Assembly (NCBI GenBank): GCA_963776845.1
Contig: CAVZOJ010000007.1
Coordinates: 186,001 to 250,000, forward strand
DNA length: 64,000 bases
Reading direction: 5' to 3'
Source of the DNA: Roseitranquillus sp963776845
GTDB taxonomy: Bacteria > Pseudomonadota > Alphaproteobacteria > Rhodobacterales > Rhodobacteraceae
Within the stretch, counting starts at the first letter, position 1, and the number at the start of each line of letters is the position of its first letter. The notes under the pieces were generated by a model. It had not been told where the DNA came from and did not search any database. It saw only the letters and a program-made list of their open reading frames with translations. The translations under genes and the position numbers were made by a program. Positions 8,645 to 17,355 of this stretch are shown here, in pieces.

Positions 8645-9667
8645 ATGACCGGCACGGCCTCCGAGCCTACCTTCGCGCTGCTCGTGCTGCCGGAGAGCAC
8701 GCCGGCCTCGATCTACGGGCTCTACGAGGTGTTCCTCTCCGTCGGCCACGAATGGGAGGGGCTGACGGGCGAGAAGCCGACCGGCGGGCGTATCCGGCCG
8801 CGGATCGTGGCCAAGGACGGCGTGCCGCCGCCCAGCCGCTACGGCGTGCCGATCGCGCCGCACGAGGGTTTGGGCGAGGCCGACGTGGTGATCGTCGCCG
8901 ACCTCGCCTTTCCCCCGCGCTTCGACCCCCGCGGGCAATGGCCGGTGGAGACCGCCTGGCTTCGCGAGCGCTACGCCGCCGGCGCCACGGTCTGCTCGGT
9001 CTGCACCGGCACGGTGCCGTTGGCGGAGGCGGGCCTCATCGACGGCGAGACCGTCACCACGCACTGGGCGATCGTCGACCTCCTGAAGCGGCACTACCCC
9101 GAGGTGCAGCTCGCGCCGGAGCGCATCCTGACCGCCTCCGGCGAGGCTGGCCGGATCGTGACCAGCGGCGGCTCCTCGGCCTGGGCGGACCTGGCCTTGC
9201 ACCTCGTCGCGCGGTTCTCGAGCGGCACCGAGGCGGTGCGAGCGGCCAAGATCTTCCTCCTCGGCGACCACAGCGAGGGCCAGCTGCCCTTCGCCGGCGC
9301 CCGCAAGCCGCAGCGCCACGACGATGCCATCGTCGCCGACGCGCAGACCTGGATCGTGGACAACTATCACCGCGACAACCCGGTGGCGCTGATGACCGCC
9401 CGCACCGGCCTGCCGCCGCGCACCTTCACGCGCCGCTTCAAGGCCGCCACCGGCTACACGCCGATCGACTACGTGCAGACCCTGCGCATCGAGGAGGCCA
9501 AGCAGCTGCTCGAAACCGGCACCGCGCCGGTGGACGCGATCGCCTTCGAGGTGGGCTACGAGGACCCGAACTCCTTCCGCCGCCTGTTCAAGCGGATGAC
9601 CGGTGTCACGCCGGCGCGCTACCGCCAGCGCTTCTCCCGCATCGCCCGCGCCGACCCGCTCCCCTGA
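8645..9667 (+). CDS. GlxA-family AraC-type transcriptional regulator
   Basis: 340 aa. N-terminal DJ-1/PfpI-like domain (residues ~8-210, with the nucleophile-elbow region TVCSVCTGTVPLAEAGL and the TTHW and VTSGG blocks) used for ligand sensing, then two AraC HTH motifs (NPVALMTARTGLPPRTFTRR and PVDAIAFEVGYEDPNSFRRL) ending TPARYRQRF. Divergently placed from the methyltransferase; likely controls it and/or itself. Confidence 0.9.
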   Translation: MTGTASEPTFALLVLPESTPASIYGLYEVFLSVGHEWEGLTGEKPTGGRIRPRIVAKDGVPPPSRYGVPIAPHEGLGEADVVIVADLAFPPRFDPRGQWPVETAWLRERYAAGATVCSVCTGTVPLAEAGLIDGETVTTHWAIVDLLKRHYPEVQLAPERILTASGEAGRIVTSGGSSAWADLALHLVARFSSGTEAVRAAKIFLLGDHSEGQLPFAGARKPQRHDDAIVADAQTWIVDNYHRDNPVALMTARTGLPPRTFTRRFKAATGYTPIDYVQTLRIEEAKQLLETGTAPVDAIAFEVGYEDPNSFRRLFKRMTGVTPARYRQRFSRIARADPLP

Positions 9668-9709
9668 GTCTTCGGCGAGACTCCGTCCTGAGAAGCTTAG
9701 AGCGGCCGA

Positions 9710-10330
9710 TCAATCCCCTCCCCATGCCGTGTCCTCGGCAGCGTCGGAGTTTTCCGCAGAGCGCGCGCCGGCGATCCAGGCGCGGCTGAGCGCGAGCCTG
9801 TCCGCCGCGTCCAGGCCCAGCGCGTCGAGCGCGGCCCAGGTCGGGAAGGTGAGCGCATGGCGCAGCGTCAGCCGGGCGAAGCGGCCGAGATCGGCACCAA
9901 GCTCCTCGGCGAGCGTATCGAGGTACGCCGCGAACTCCGCCATCGGTCCCTGTAGCGCCGGCACCTGCTCGACGTCGCGGTGTGATGCCCCCCACATCGC
10001 CCGGGTGCGGCCGTAGTAGGCGTCGAACGCCGCGAGCGCGGCGGCTCGCCGCTCGTCCGGCGTGGCCGCATCGGCCCAGACCTCCGGACCCGGGGCCGGG
10101 TTCAGCGACAGCCAATGGCTGGTGCAGGCCTGGAACACCGCGGTCTCGTCGGGGAAGTGGCGATAGACCGTCAGCCGCTGCACGCCGGCGCGCTCGGCAA
10201 TCGCGCTGATCGTCGTCGCCCGCGGCCCCACCTCCTGGTGCAGCGCCATCGTCGCCTCGACGATCCGCTGGCGGGTCTCGGCCTGCGCCTCGGCCCGCTT
10301 CTTCTGCTGATACTTCCGCTTCTCGGACAT
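9710..10330 (-). CDS. TetR-family transcriptional repressor
   Basis: 206 aa from the ATG at 10330 (MSEKRKYQQKKRAE). A start at 10351 is possible, but then a perfect palindromic operator would lie in the coding sequence; the 10330 start leaves it overlapping only the initiation region. The N-terminal HTH is typical (IVEATMALHQEVGPRATTISAIAERAGVQRLTVYRHFPDE); the rest is a helical ligand-binding domain. It is divergent from a metallo-hydrolase gene whose promoter carries a second copy of the operator core. Confidence 0.9.
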   Translation of the reverse strand: MSEKRKYQQKKRAEAQAETRQRIVEATMALHQEVGPRATTISAIAERAGVQRLTVYRHFPDETAVFQACTSHWLSLNPAPGPEVWADAATPDERRAAALAAFDAYYGRTRAMWGASHRDVEQVPALQGPMAEFAAYLDTLAEELGADLGRFARLTLRHALTFPTWAALDALGLDAADRLALSRAWIAGARSAENSDAAEDTAWGGD

Positions 10331-10417
10331 TCGATGAACATGCGCGTTCATCGAACTGTTGACAAGAGGCGAGTCGCTCCCGTATACGCCGCCTCACTTC
10401 AACGAACGCATATGTTC
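10330..10417. promoter_or_regulatory. divergent TetR operator pair and promoter
   Basis: Site 1: perfect 10-bp inverted repeat TTCGATGAAC / GTTCATCGAA (10330-10339, 10346-10355) with a 6-nt spacer over the tetR start. Site 2: GAAC-N6-GTTC (10404-10417), same core and spacer. Between them is a good plus-strand sigma-70 promoter, TTGACA (10359-10364), 18 bp, TATACG (10383-10388), so site 2 falls just past the expected transcription start. Repression of both tetR and the hydrolase gene is inferred. Confidence 0.7.
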
Positions 10418-10437
10418 ACCGAAATGGAGAAACGGAG

Positions 10438-10770
10438 ATGAGCCATGCAGACGTCCCCGCCATGCAGCCCAGTCGCCACGTCACCGGAAACTGGACAATC
10501 CTGCCGTCGCTGCTCCCGGTGCCGGGCCTCGGCGGGCTTCCTGTCAACGCCTTCCTCTGGAAGGGACCCGAGCCGATGCTCGTCGATACCGGCCTCGCCG
10601 CCCTCTCGGACGGCGTCGTCGATGCACTGGCCGCCGAGATCGACCCCGGCGACCTGCGCTGGATCTGGCTGAGCCACACCGACGCCGACCACATCGGCAA
10701 CCTCGTCGCGGTCCTCGAGCGGGCACCAAGGGCGCAGGTGGTCACCAACTTCCTCGGGATGGGCGTGAGC
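10438..10770 (+). pseudogene. MBL-fold metallo-hydrolase, 3'-truncated
   Basis: The first ~110 residues are a good metallo-beta-lactamase-fold start (LPVNAFLWKGPEPMLVDTGLAAL, IWLSHTDADHIGN with the HxDxDH metal motif, QVVTNFLGMG). After that the frame runs into unrelated DNA (to a stop at 10842) that is the antisense of the start of another gene. The remaining metal ligands are missing, so it cannot be active. Its regulator and promoter survive intact. Confidence 0.75.
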
Positions 10771-10860
10771 GCCCGTGACGAGGACCGCCTCCGTCTGCCC
10801 CACCGCGCCACCGGCCGAAGCCAGGAGCGCGGCGGCAAGTAGCCCCGCTGTCCGCCTCAT
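10765..10860 (-). pseudogene. 5' stub of a secreted short-chain dehydrogenase
   Basis: ATG at 10860 overlaps the stop of the upstream quinone oxidoreductase gene (ATGA). It encodes a lipophilic leader (MRRTAGLLAAALLASAGGAV) followed by TEAVLVTGA, the start of an SDR Rossmann fold, and is then cut off where the opposing MBL fragment begins. A deletion evidently removed the 3' ends of both convergent genes. SDR identity is inferred from nine residues and the context. Confidence 0.5.
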
Positions 10861-11867
10861 TGCTCCGTCACGCGCAGCACCAGCTTGCCCGCTACTTCGC
10901 CCGCCTCGACCCGCTCGTGGGCGCGCCGCGCGTCCTCGAGCGGCAGGACCTCGGCGACCACCGGGTCGATCCGGCCCTCCGCCAGCATCGCGAAGAGCGT
11001 CGCGAGGTCCTCCCGGAACCACTCGGGATGCTTCCGCCGCATCGCGCCGATCGAGTAGAACGCGGTTGCGTGCCCGTTCGGCAGCCAGTCCCAGAGCTTC
11101 AGCTTGACGAAGTCGAGCGGGATCGACCCGCCGCGGCCCAACACCGCGTTGTGGAACCCGAAGGCGACCAGCATGCCGCCCGGCTTCAGCGCGTGCAGCG
11201 AACGGCCGAGGCTTTCGCCGCCGAGCGGATCGAAGGCGACGTCGACGCCCTCGCCGACGGCGGCATGAAGCGCCTCGTCGGACGCGTCGGCCTCGATCGG
11301 CGTGGCGCCGAGGCTGCGGATCAGGTCGTGCTTTGCCGCCACGTCGGTGCCGTAGGCGGTGACGCTTGCGTCGCGCGCGAGTTGCAGCATCGCCGTGCCG
11401 ACCGCACCGCCCGCGCCGTGGATCAAGAGGCTCTGCCCGGCCTGCGCCTTCGCCACGCGGTGCAGCATCTGGTAGGGCGTGACCGCCGAGAGGATCACGC
11501 CGAGCGCAGCGACGTCCGAGACACCCTCCGGCACCGGCGTCAGCCGGTCCTCCGGCAGGCAGATGTATTCCGCGTAGGCGCCGATCGTGGTGAGGTCCGC
11601 CACCCGGTCGCCGGGCCTGAAGCGGGTCGCCCCGGGTGCCGCAGCATCCACCACGCCGACGAGGTCGTAGCCGAGCGCGAACGGCGGCTTCTCCTTGACG
11701 TCGGGGTACTTGCCCTTGCGGATCATGACGTCGGTGAAGGCGGCGCTCGTCACCAGGACCCGGACGCGGACCTCCGCCCCCTCAGGCTCCGGCAGGGTGT
11801 CGACGGTCTGCATCTCGAGGCGGTCGGGGCCGCCGAACTCGGTCAGGACGATCTTTCTCCAGGACAT
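10857..11867 (-). CDS. zinc-independent quinone oxidoreductase (MDR family)
   Basis: 336 aa from ATG 11867. GroES-like N-terminal domain (VTSAAFTDVMIRKGKYPDVKEK), then the NADPH-binding Rossmann motif SLLIHGAGGAVGTAMLQLA and the MDR pattern PYQMLHRVAKAQAGQ; no catalytic-zinc Cys ligands. It probably reduces quinones or enones with NADPH. Third gene in a minus-strand operon, 47 bp after the alpha/beta hydrolase; its stop overlaps the SDR stub start. Confidence 0.85.
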   Translation of the reverse strand: MSWRKIVLTEFGGPDRLEMQTVDTLPEPEGAEVRVRVLVTSAAFTDVMIRKGKYPDVKEKPPFALGYDLVGVVDAAAPGATRFRPGDRVADLTTIGAYAEYICLPEDRLTPVPEGVSDVAALGVILSAVTPYQMLHRVAKAQAGQSLLIHGAGGAVGTAMLQLARDASVTAYGTDVAAKHDLIRSLGATPIEADASDEALHAAVGEGVDVAFDPLGGESLGRSLHALKPGGMLVAFGFHNAVLGRGGSIPLDFVKLKLWDWLPNGHATAFYSIGAMRRKHPEWFREDLATLFAMLAEGRIDPVVAEVLPLEDARRAHERVEAGEVAGKLVLRVTEQ

Positions 11868-11914
11868 CTCGGCGGTTCCTTTGCATCTGGGCCGTGGTGC
11901 ACGGGCGTCGTTGG

Positions 11915-12871
11915 TCAGGCTCGGGCTGCAACGAAGGCGGCGATCTCGTCCGCCACGTCCGCGTCGTGGCCGAGCCAGATGTGGCCACCCTCGGACCAGA
12001 TCGTCAGCCGGGCGTCCGGGATCAGGGCGGCGAGCCGGCGCGCGGTCTCTGCGGTGCCGAAGAGGTCGTCCTCGCAGGACAGGATCAGCGTCGGCACGGC
12101 GATGCGCTCGTAGGCGGTGGGCGACGGGGTGCCGGCCCAGAAGGCGTCGGTGCGCAGGCCGCGGGACTTCCGACCGATCGGCATCAGCCCGGCGAGGATC
12201 AGCTCGGCACGACGCCTCTCCTCGGGCGCGACCCGGTCCAGAAGGGCGGGATCGGTCGCGAGCAGGGTGCGGAGCATCTGCCGCGGCGCGAGCGAGGACG
12301 CTGTCCAGAACCCGAGGTCCGAGCCCAGGACGGCTCCGACGGCAAGCCGCTGGAGGGCGGTGAATTCCACGGGGTCGCGGTTCGCGAGGTTCGCCGCTGG
12401 CACCAGCAGGCAGAGGTGCGCGCATCGGTCGGGATGCCTCAGCCCGAACTCCGCCGCCGTCAACGCGCCGGCCGAGCCGCCGACCACCGGAAGACGGTCG
12501 ATCCCGAGATGGTCGAGGAGTTCGACGAGGATGTCGGCCTGGTGCGCCGGCGAGGCATCGTCCGGGACGGCGCTGCGCAAGTAGCCGAACCGCGACGGCG
12601 CGACGATCTGGAATCCGCTCTCCCGCAGCCGGTCGGCAAAGAGCAACCCCTGGTCAAACCCGCCCCCGGTGCCGTGGATCATAAGAAGCGGCGGACCGCG
12701 ACCGGCCACGGCGTATTCCAGCGGCCCGGCGCTGGTCTCGATGACGCTGCTGGCCCGCGCGAGCCGGTTCGCCGCCACATCCATCGTCGCGCGGTATGCC
12801 CCGGCGGCGTAGGCGCCGCCTGCAATCAGGAGGCTGCCCGTGCCGGCGATTAGCGCCCGGCGCGAGGTCAC
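11915..12871 (-). CDS. alpha/beta hydrolase, membrane-anchored or exported
   Basis: 318 aa from a GTG that overlaps the upstream stop (GTGA at 12871). N-terminal TSRRALIAGTGSLLIAGGAY is a signal or anchor sequence. Catalytic core: oxyanion motif LLMIHGTGGGFDQG, nucleophile in VVGGSAGALTAAEF, acid in LSCEDDLFG, His in SEGGHIWLG. Substrate unknown; the neighbours suggest an envelope or detoxification role. Confidence 0.85.
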   Translation of the reverse strand: MTSRRALIAGTGSLLIAGGAYAAGAYRATMDVAANRLARASSVIETSAGPLEYAVAGRGPPLLMIHGTGGGFDQGLLFADRLRESGFQIVAPSRFGYLRSAVPDDASPAHQADILVELLDHLGIDRLPVVGGSAGALTAAEFGLRHPDRCAHLCLLVPAANLANRDPVEFTALQRLAVGAVLGSDLGFWTASSLAPRQMLRTLLATDPALLDRVAPEERRRAELILAGLMPIGRKSRGLRTDAFWAGTPSPTAYERIAVPTLILSCEDDLFGTAETARRLAALIPDARLTIWSEGGHIWLGHDADVADEIAAFVAARA

Positions 12872-14046
12872 GGCGCCGCGTCGATCGCAAGGTCGGCCAG
12901 CGCCGCCTCCAGCGCCGGCACGAGGTCGCTGCTGTCGTCGACCACGCCGGCGTCGCTGTTGATCTGGAAGGCGACGGTGACGCCGTGGTCGGCGTAGTGG
13001 CGCAGGCTCGAGACGTAGGCCGGGATCCAACCACCGTGGCCGTAGACCGGGCCGCGCGGCGTCTCGGCGTAGATCGCGACGCCCGCGCCGTAGAGGATGC
13101 CCGGCGCGTCGGGCGCGACCGGCACGCCCTCGAGCAGCCGGTCGAGATACGGCGCCTCCATCGCCGCGCCGCCGAAGAGCGCGTGGCCCCAGCGCGCGAG
13201 GTCCTGCGAGGTGGAGGCGAGCCCGCCGCCGCTCCACTCGACGCCGGGGTCCCAGACGAGACGGCCGCTCACGTCCGCAGTCCGCTCCGGCAGTCCGAAG
13301 GGGTTCTGCGGGACCGTGTAGCCGACCGCGAGCCCGGCGATGTCCGGACGATCGGACGGGACGGTGCCGGCCAGGTCAAGCGGGTCGAGGAACCTCTCCT
13401 GCACCACGTCGTAGTAGGACCGCCCGGTCACCTCCTCGATCACCAGCCCGAGCAGGATGTAGCCGGTGTCGCTGTAAGCCCATCCCGTGCCGGCCTCGAA
13501 GAGAGGCTCCCGGCCCGCGACGAAGCTCAGCACCTCCTGTGGCGTGAAGGCGGCGCCGCCGGCAGCGATCCGGGCCGCGGCGGCAGCCTGGAACTCGGGC
13601 AGGTGCGGGTGGTCCGGCAGGCCTGACCGGTGATGCAGCAGGTGGTCGATGGTGATGCTCTCGGCGTTCGGCAGGTCGGCGAACCACGGCCGGTCGCCGA
13701 GGTGCTCGGCGAGCCGGTCCGCCGGCCCCAGCCGCCCCTCGCTCTCGAGCGCGAGCACCGTCGCCGCGACGAAGGTCTTGCCGATGCTGGCGGCCAGCAT
13801 CCGCGTCTCCGGCGTCATCGGTCGTCCCGCCTCGATGTCGGCGAGGCCCGACGCTGCCGTGGCCACGGTCCCGTCGGGCTGCGCAATCGCCACCGTGGCG
13901 CCGGGAAAGCCGTAGTGGTCACGGTACTCGTCGAGTGTGGCTTCGATTTGAACCGAGAGGTCGGCGGCCGGCTCCGCGGCCACAGGCCCTGCCGCCAGCA
14001 AGAGAAGAGCGGCCGCCGCGAGCCGTCGCGCACCCGCCGCCGTCAT
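12868..14046 (-). CDS. exported serine hydrolase, class C beta-lactamase fold
   Basis: 392 aa with a Sec signal peptide (RRLAAAALLLLAAGPVAAEP). SxxK motif at Ser87-Lys90 (ASIGK), Tyr motif in WAYSDTGY, and HGG in VYGHGGWIPA near residue 343 give the full catalytic set of the AmpC/penicillin-binding-protein-like family. Most such genes encode D-amino-acid peptidases or esterases, so resistance should not be assumed. Start and stop overlap both neighbours by four bases. Confidence 0.88.
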   Translation of the reverse strand: MTAAGARRLAAAALLLLAAGPVAAEPAADLSVQIEATLDEYRDHYGFPGATVAIAQPDGTVATAASGLADIEAGRPMTPETRMLAASIGKTFVAATVLALESEGRLGPADRLAEHLGDRPWFADLPNAESITIDHLLHHRSGLPDHPHLPEFQAAAAARIAAGGAAFTPQEVLSFVAGREPLFEAGTGWAYSDTGYILLGLVIEEVTGRSYYDVVQERFLDPLDLAGTVPSDRPDIAGLAVGYTVPQNPFGLPERTADVSGRLVWDPGVEWSGGGLASTSQDLARWGHALFGGAAMEAPYLDRLLEGVPVAPDAPGILYGAGVAIYAETPRGPVYGHGGWIPAYVSSLRHYADHGVTVAFQINSDAGVVDDSSDLVPALEAALADLAIDAAP

Positions 14047-14810
14047 CCTGCCGTCCGCAGCGCGGGCTGGTCCGATTCAGGGATGACACGCGTCACCGCG
14101 CCCGCGCGCGTCAGCATGGTGTCGCGGTTCCACCAGACGACCACCACCGCCACCCCGACGAGTATCCAGGTGTCCCAGGGCTGGGCGTCCGGCCAGAACG
14201 GGTTGATGAGCTGCCAGTGGAACAGAATCGACCAGAGCAGGCTGCCGCCGGTCCGGTTGAGGATCGGCGTGACCAGCACCGCGAGCACGACGTTGCCGAC
14301 GAAGAACGGCAGGAAGTTCCACGTGGCGTAGACGGTGCTCGACAGGAAGAACGCCGGCAGGTGCCAGAAGCCCCAGGTCGCGCCGATCAGCATCCCGGCC
14401 CAGAGCGGCGCCATGTGGCGTTGCAGGAGCGGCTGCATCACGCCGCGCCAGCCGAGTTCCTCGATCGGGCCGAGGAAGAGCATCATGAAGAGCACAGCGA
14501 CCACCGGCCCCGCGCCCTCCGGCGGCAGCGGCGTCAGCACCGGCCCGCCCTTGATCAGCGACCCCGCGACGAAGACGAGCGGCAGCCCGATCAGGACGAA
14601 CGCCGCCCATCCCGCCGGGCACCGCCAGAGCAGCAGCCGGCCGAGGAAGCTCCGCAGCCCCGCCGCGCCGGAATAGGCCAGCACGACGACGATTGCCGAT
14701 GGGACCAGACCTGCGGCGCCGTCCCAGCGGCGGCGAACCTCACATAGCCGCGTGCGGGAGAGCCGGACGCTGCCTTCGATGAGGGCGCGCTCTTTCGCGC
14801 GTCTCCGCAA
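14043..14810 (-). CDS. CPBP-family intramembrane protease, N-terminus unusual
   Basis: 255 aa with several membrane helices and the three Abi/CAAX-protease motifs: E117-E118-x3-R122 in IEELGWRG, His150 in FWHLPAFF, and His198-x4-Asn203 in FHWQLINPFW. The first ~30 residues are basic and lack the usual first membrane helix, so the 5' end may be rearranged or the start misplaced. It heads the overlapping operon (ATGA with the serine hydrolase). Confidence 0.8.
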   Translation of the reverse strand: MRRRAKERALIEGSVRLSRTRLCEVRRRWDGAAGLVPSAIVVVLAYSGAAGLRSFLGRLLLWRCPAGWAAFVLIGLPLVFVAGSLIKGGPVLTPLPPEGAGPVVAVLFMMLFLGPIEELGWRGVMQPLLQRHMAPLWAGMLIGATWGFWHLPAFFLSSTVYATWNFLPFFVGNVVLAVLVTPILNRTGGSLLWSILFHWQLINPFWPDAQPWDTWILVGVAVVVVWWNRDTMLTRAGAVTRVIPESDQPALRTAG

Positions 14811-15753
14811 TAATCAGGCCGGTGAGCCGCGCGGTATGCGTCCGGATAGTCCAAGACCAGGTCAGCCACCAAGCGAGATGCACGAGCGGCCCGGTCGTCG
14901 CCGCGGGCGAAGGCTGCGCCGCGAGGGCCGCTTCGCCCCGGTCGGCCGTCAACGCGCGCGCAAAAGCACACCGTTCGAGGAGCTTTCGGTGCATCGTCGT
15001 GTGTCCCGACGGTCTAGGGCGCGATGAAAAGGCGGTCGCCGATCTCGCGGCAGTTCGCGCTCTCAACATAGGCCGCCGCAGTTTATCGCTCGCGCGGCCG
15101 AATCGGCCCCCTTGCCCGCTGGAAAAGGAGAGCCGCCGCCTTGGCCGAGGCCCCTGAATCCATCCCTGCTCCTGCCAAGGAAGCGACCGCCTCGCGAGGC
15201 ATCAACGCGATCCATCAAAGAGAGAGTTCATGGCGCTCGGGGACGGCGACGACGGCGCGGCCTTTGCCAGCTCGGCTGCCGAAGGTCCTCTACAGCTTTC
15301 GGCGAGACGGAAAAGACGGCACCGTGGTGTCCCGACGGATCGGACTGCCGCGATATGTCTCGCTCGAGCCGCAGGCCGTTCGTAGTTATTTGAAGTCCAT
15401 GAATAGCGGAACCAGCCTGAGTTCTTGCGGCGCAGGCCCGGGCGTCGGGCGGTCCGCTGCGGCGGCGGTCCAAATCTTTGGCCAGCGAGCGCAGCAGCGG
15501 AAGGATCGGGCTGCTATTCGAATTGACGTATTGGTGACCTCCCGGGCTCTACGTGCCGGCGTCCTCGACAAACGGTGTGGCCGCCGCCGGCGTTTGACGG
15601 CTCGGCTCCAGAGCATCGCGGCGCTCACAACCGGATCGCACTGATCCTCGTGTCGCGCCAACGGTCCCCACACGAAAGTTCTGCGAGATTTTGCGAGCCT
15701 CCAGCGCGAAAGCGGGATAATTGGCAAAGAACAACGAGAACAGGGAGAGCAAC
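14811..15753. other. about 940 bp without a recognisable gene
   Basis: Open frames on both strands are arginine-rich, lack family motifs and are probably GC-driven. The last ~35 bp before 15754 hold the leader and Shine-Dalgarno (GGGAGAG) of the peptide-transport operon. Nothing else stands out. Confidence 0.5.
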
Positions 15754-17355
15754 ATGCTGCGACTCAAATTCCATCTGGTGGCGGCGACGCTGGCGGCGCT
15801 CAGCGTCGTTGCAGCGCCGCCAGCCTCTGCCGAAACGCCAGCCGACACCCTGATCCAGGCGTGGGCGATCGACGATGTCATCAGCCTCGATCCGGCCGAG
15901 GTGTTCGAGTTCACGGCGTCCGAGGTGCTGGGGAACTCGTACCAGGGCCTTGTCAGCTACGATGTCGATGACGTCACCAACATCTACGGCGAGATCGCCG
16001 AGAGCTGGGAGGTGAGCGACGACGGCCTGACCTTCACCTTCACGATCCGCCCCGACGTGCAGTTCGCCTCGGGCAATCCGATCACGGCGTCGGACGCGGT
16101 TTTCTCGCTGCGCCGGGCGGTCAAGCTCGACAAGTCGCCGGCGTTCATCCTGACGCAGTTCGGTCTTTCGCCCGAGAACGTCGACGAGAAGGTGCGCCAG
16201 ACCGGCGACATGACCTTCGAGCTGGAAATGGACAAGCCCTACGCGCCGACGCTTCTGCTCTACTGCCTGACGGCGACCGTCGGCTTCATCGTCGACGAGC
16301 AGCTGGTCATGGAGCACGAGCAAGACGGCGACTTCGGCTACAACTGGCTGAAGACGAACTACGCGGGCTCCGGTCCCTTCACCATCCGCGAGTGGCGTGC
16401 CAACGAGGTGATCGTGCTGGAGCGCAACGACAACTACTCGGGCGACGCGCCGGCGATGATGCGGGCGATCTACCGCCACATTCCCGAGGCCTCGACACAG
16501 CGGCTGCTGCTGGAGCAGGGGGACATCGACATCGCGCGCAACCTCGGCGCCGAGGAGATTGCCGCCCTTCAGGACGCGCCCGGCATCGACATCGAGCAGG
16601 GCATCAAGGGCTCGATCTACTACATGGGCCTGAACCAGAAGAACGAGTACCTCTCGATCCCCGAGGTGCGCGAGGCGATGAAATATCTCGTCGACTACCA
16701 GGCGATCGCCGACACGATCATGTCGGGCAAGGTGCAGGTGCACCAGGCGTTCCTGCCCGACGGCTTCCTCGGCGCGTTGACGGAGACGCCGTACGAGCTG
16801 AACGTCGAGAAGGCGAAGGAGTTGCTGGCAGAGGCGGGGCTGGAGGATGGCTTCAGCGTGACGATGGACACCCGCAACACGCCGGAGATCACAGGCATGG
16901 CGCAGGCGATCCAGCAGACGATGGCCGAGGCCGGCATCGAGATGGAGCTGATCCCCGGCGACGGCCAGCAGACGCTGACCAAGTACCGCGCGCGCAACCA
17001 CGACATCTACATCGGCCGCTGGGGCCCGGACTATCAGGACCCGCACACCAACGCCGACACCTTCGCGCGGAACCCCGACAACTCCGACGACGCAGAGGCG
17101 AAGCCGCTGGCTTGGCGCAACTCCTGGGACATCCCCGAGATGACCGCCGCGGCCGACGCGGCGGTGCTGGAAAAGGACACGGGCGAGCGGGCGAAGATGT
17201 ATCTGGCGCTGCAGGAGGAGCACCAGCAGGTGTCGCCCTTCATCATCATGTTCCAGGAGATCGAGGTTCTGGGCATGCGTGAGGACATCGAGGGCTTCAT
17301 CATCGGCCCGTCGTTCAACGACAACTCCTTCGCCCAGGTCACGAAGAACCGGTGA
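15754..17355 (+). CDS. peptide ABC transporter substrate-binding protein (SBP_bac_5)
   Basis: 533 aa. Start at ATG 15754 with GGGAGAGCAAC upstream; an in-frame TTG at 15721 is less likely. Signal peptide MLRLKFHLVAATLAALSVVA cut after PPASA. Typical cluster 5 features: QAWAIDDVISLDPAEVFEFTA opening, ESWEVSDDGLTFTFTIRPDV, GSGPFTIREW, then lobe II with EAMKYLVDYQAIAD. It captures di- or oligopeptides in the periplasm for the permease encoded downstream. First gene of a six-gene operon in which every junction overlaps. Confidence 0.92.
   Translation: MLRLKFHLVAATLAALSVVAAPPASAETPADTLIQAWAIDDVISLDPAEVFEFTASEVLGNSYQGLVSYDVDDVTNIYGEIAESWEVSDDGLTFTFTIRPDVQFASGNPITASDAVFSLRRAVKLDKSPAFILTQFGLSPENVDEKVRQTGDMTFELEMDKPYAPTLLLYCLTATVGFIVDEQLVMEHEQDGDFGYNWLKTNYAGSGPFTIREWRANEVIVLERNDNYSGDAPAMMRAIYRHIPEASTQRLLLEQGDIDIARNLGAEEIAALQDAPGIDIEQGIKGSIYYMGLNQKNEYLSIPEVREAMKYLVDYQAIADTIMSGKVQVHQAFLPDGFLGALTETPYELNVEKAKELLAEAGLEDGFSVTMDTRNTPEITGMAQAIQQTMAEAGIEMELIPGDGQQTLTKYRARNHDIYIGRWGPDYQDPHTNADTFARNPDNSDDAEAKPLAWRNSWDIPEMTAAADAAVLEKDTGERAKMYLALQEEHQQVSPFIIMFQEIEVLGMREDIEGFIIGPSFNDNSFAQVTKNR

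Noticed and set aside
7389..8648. A 419-codon plus-strand frame over the methyltransferase
   Set aside because: Antisense of a clearly conserved gene; no family motifs in this reading.
12868..14046. Antibiotic-resistance beta-lactamase
   Set aside because: The SxxK/Y/HGG set also defines esterases and peptidases; sequence alone and an operon with hydrolases do not support a resistance claim.
15141..15644. A 167-codon frame upstream of the peptide operon
   Set aside because: No conserved blocks and no ribosome site; composition like surrounding non-coding DNA.
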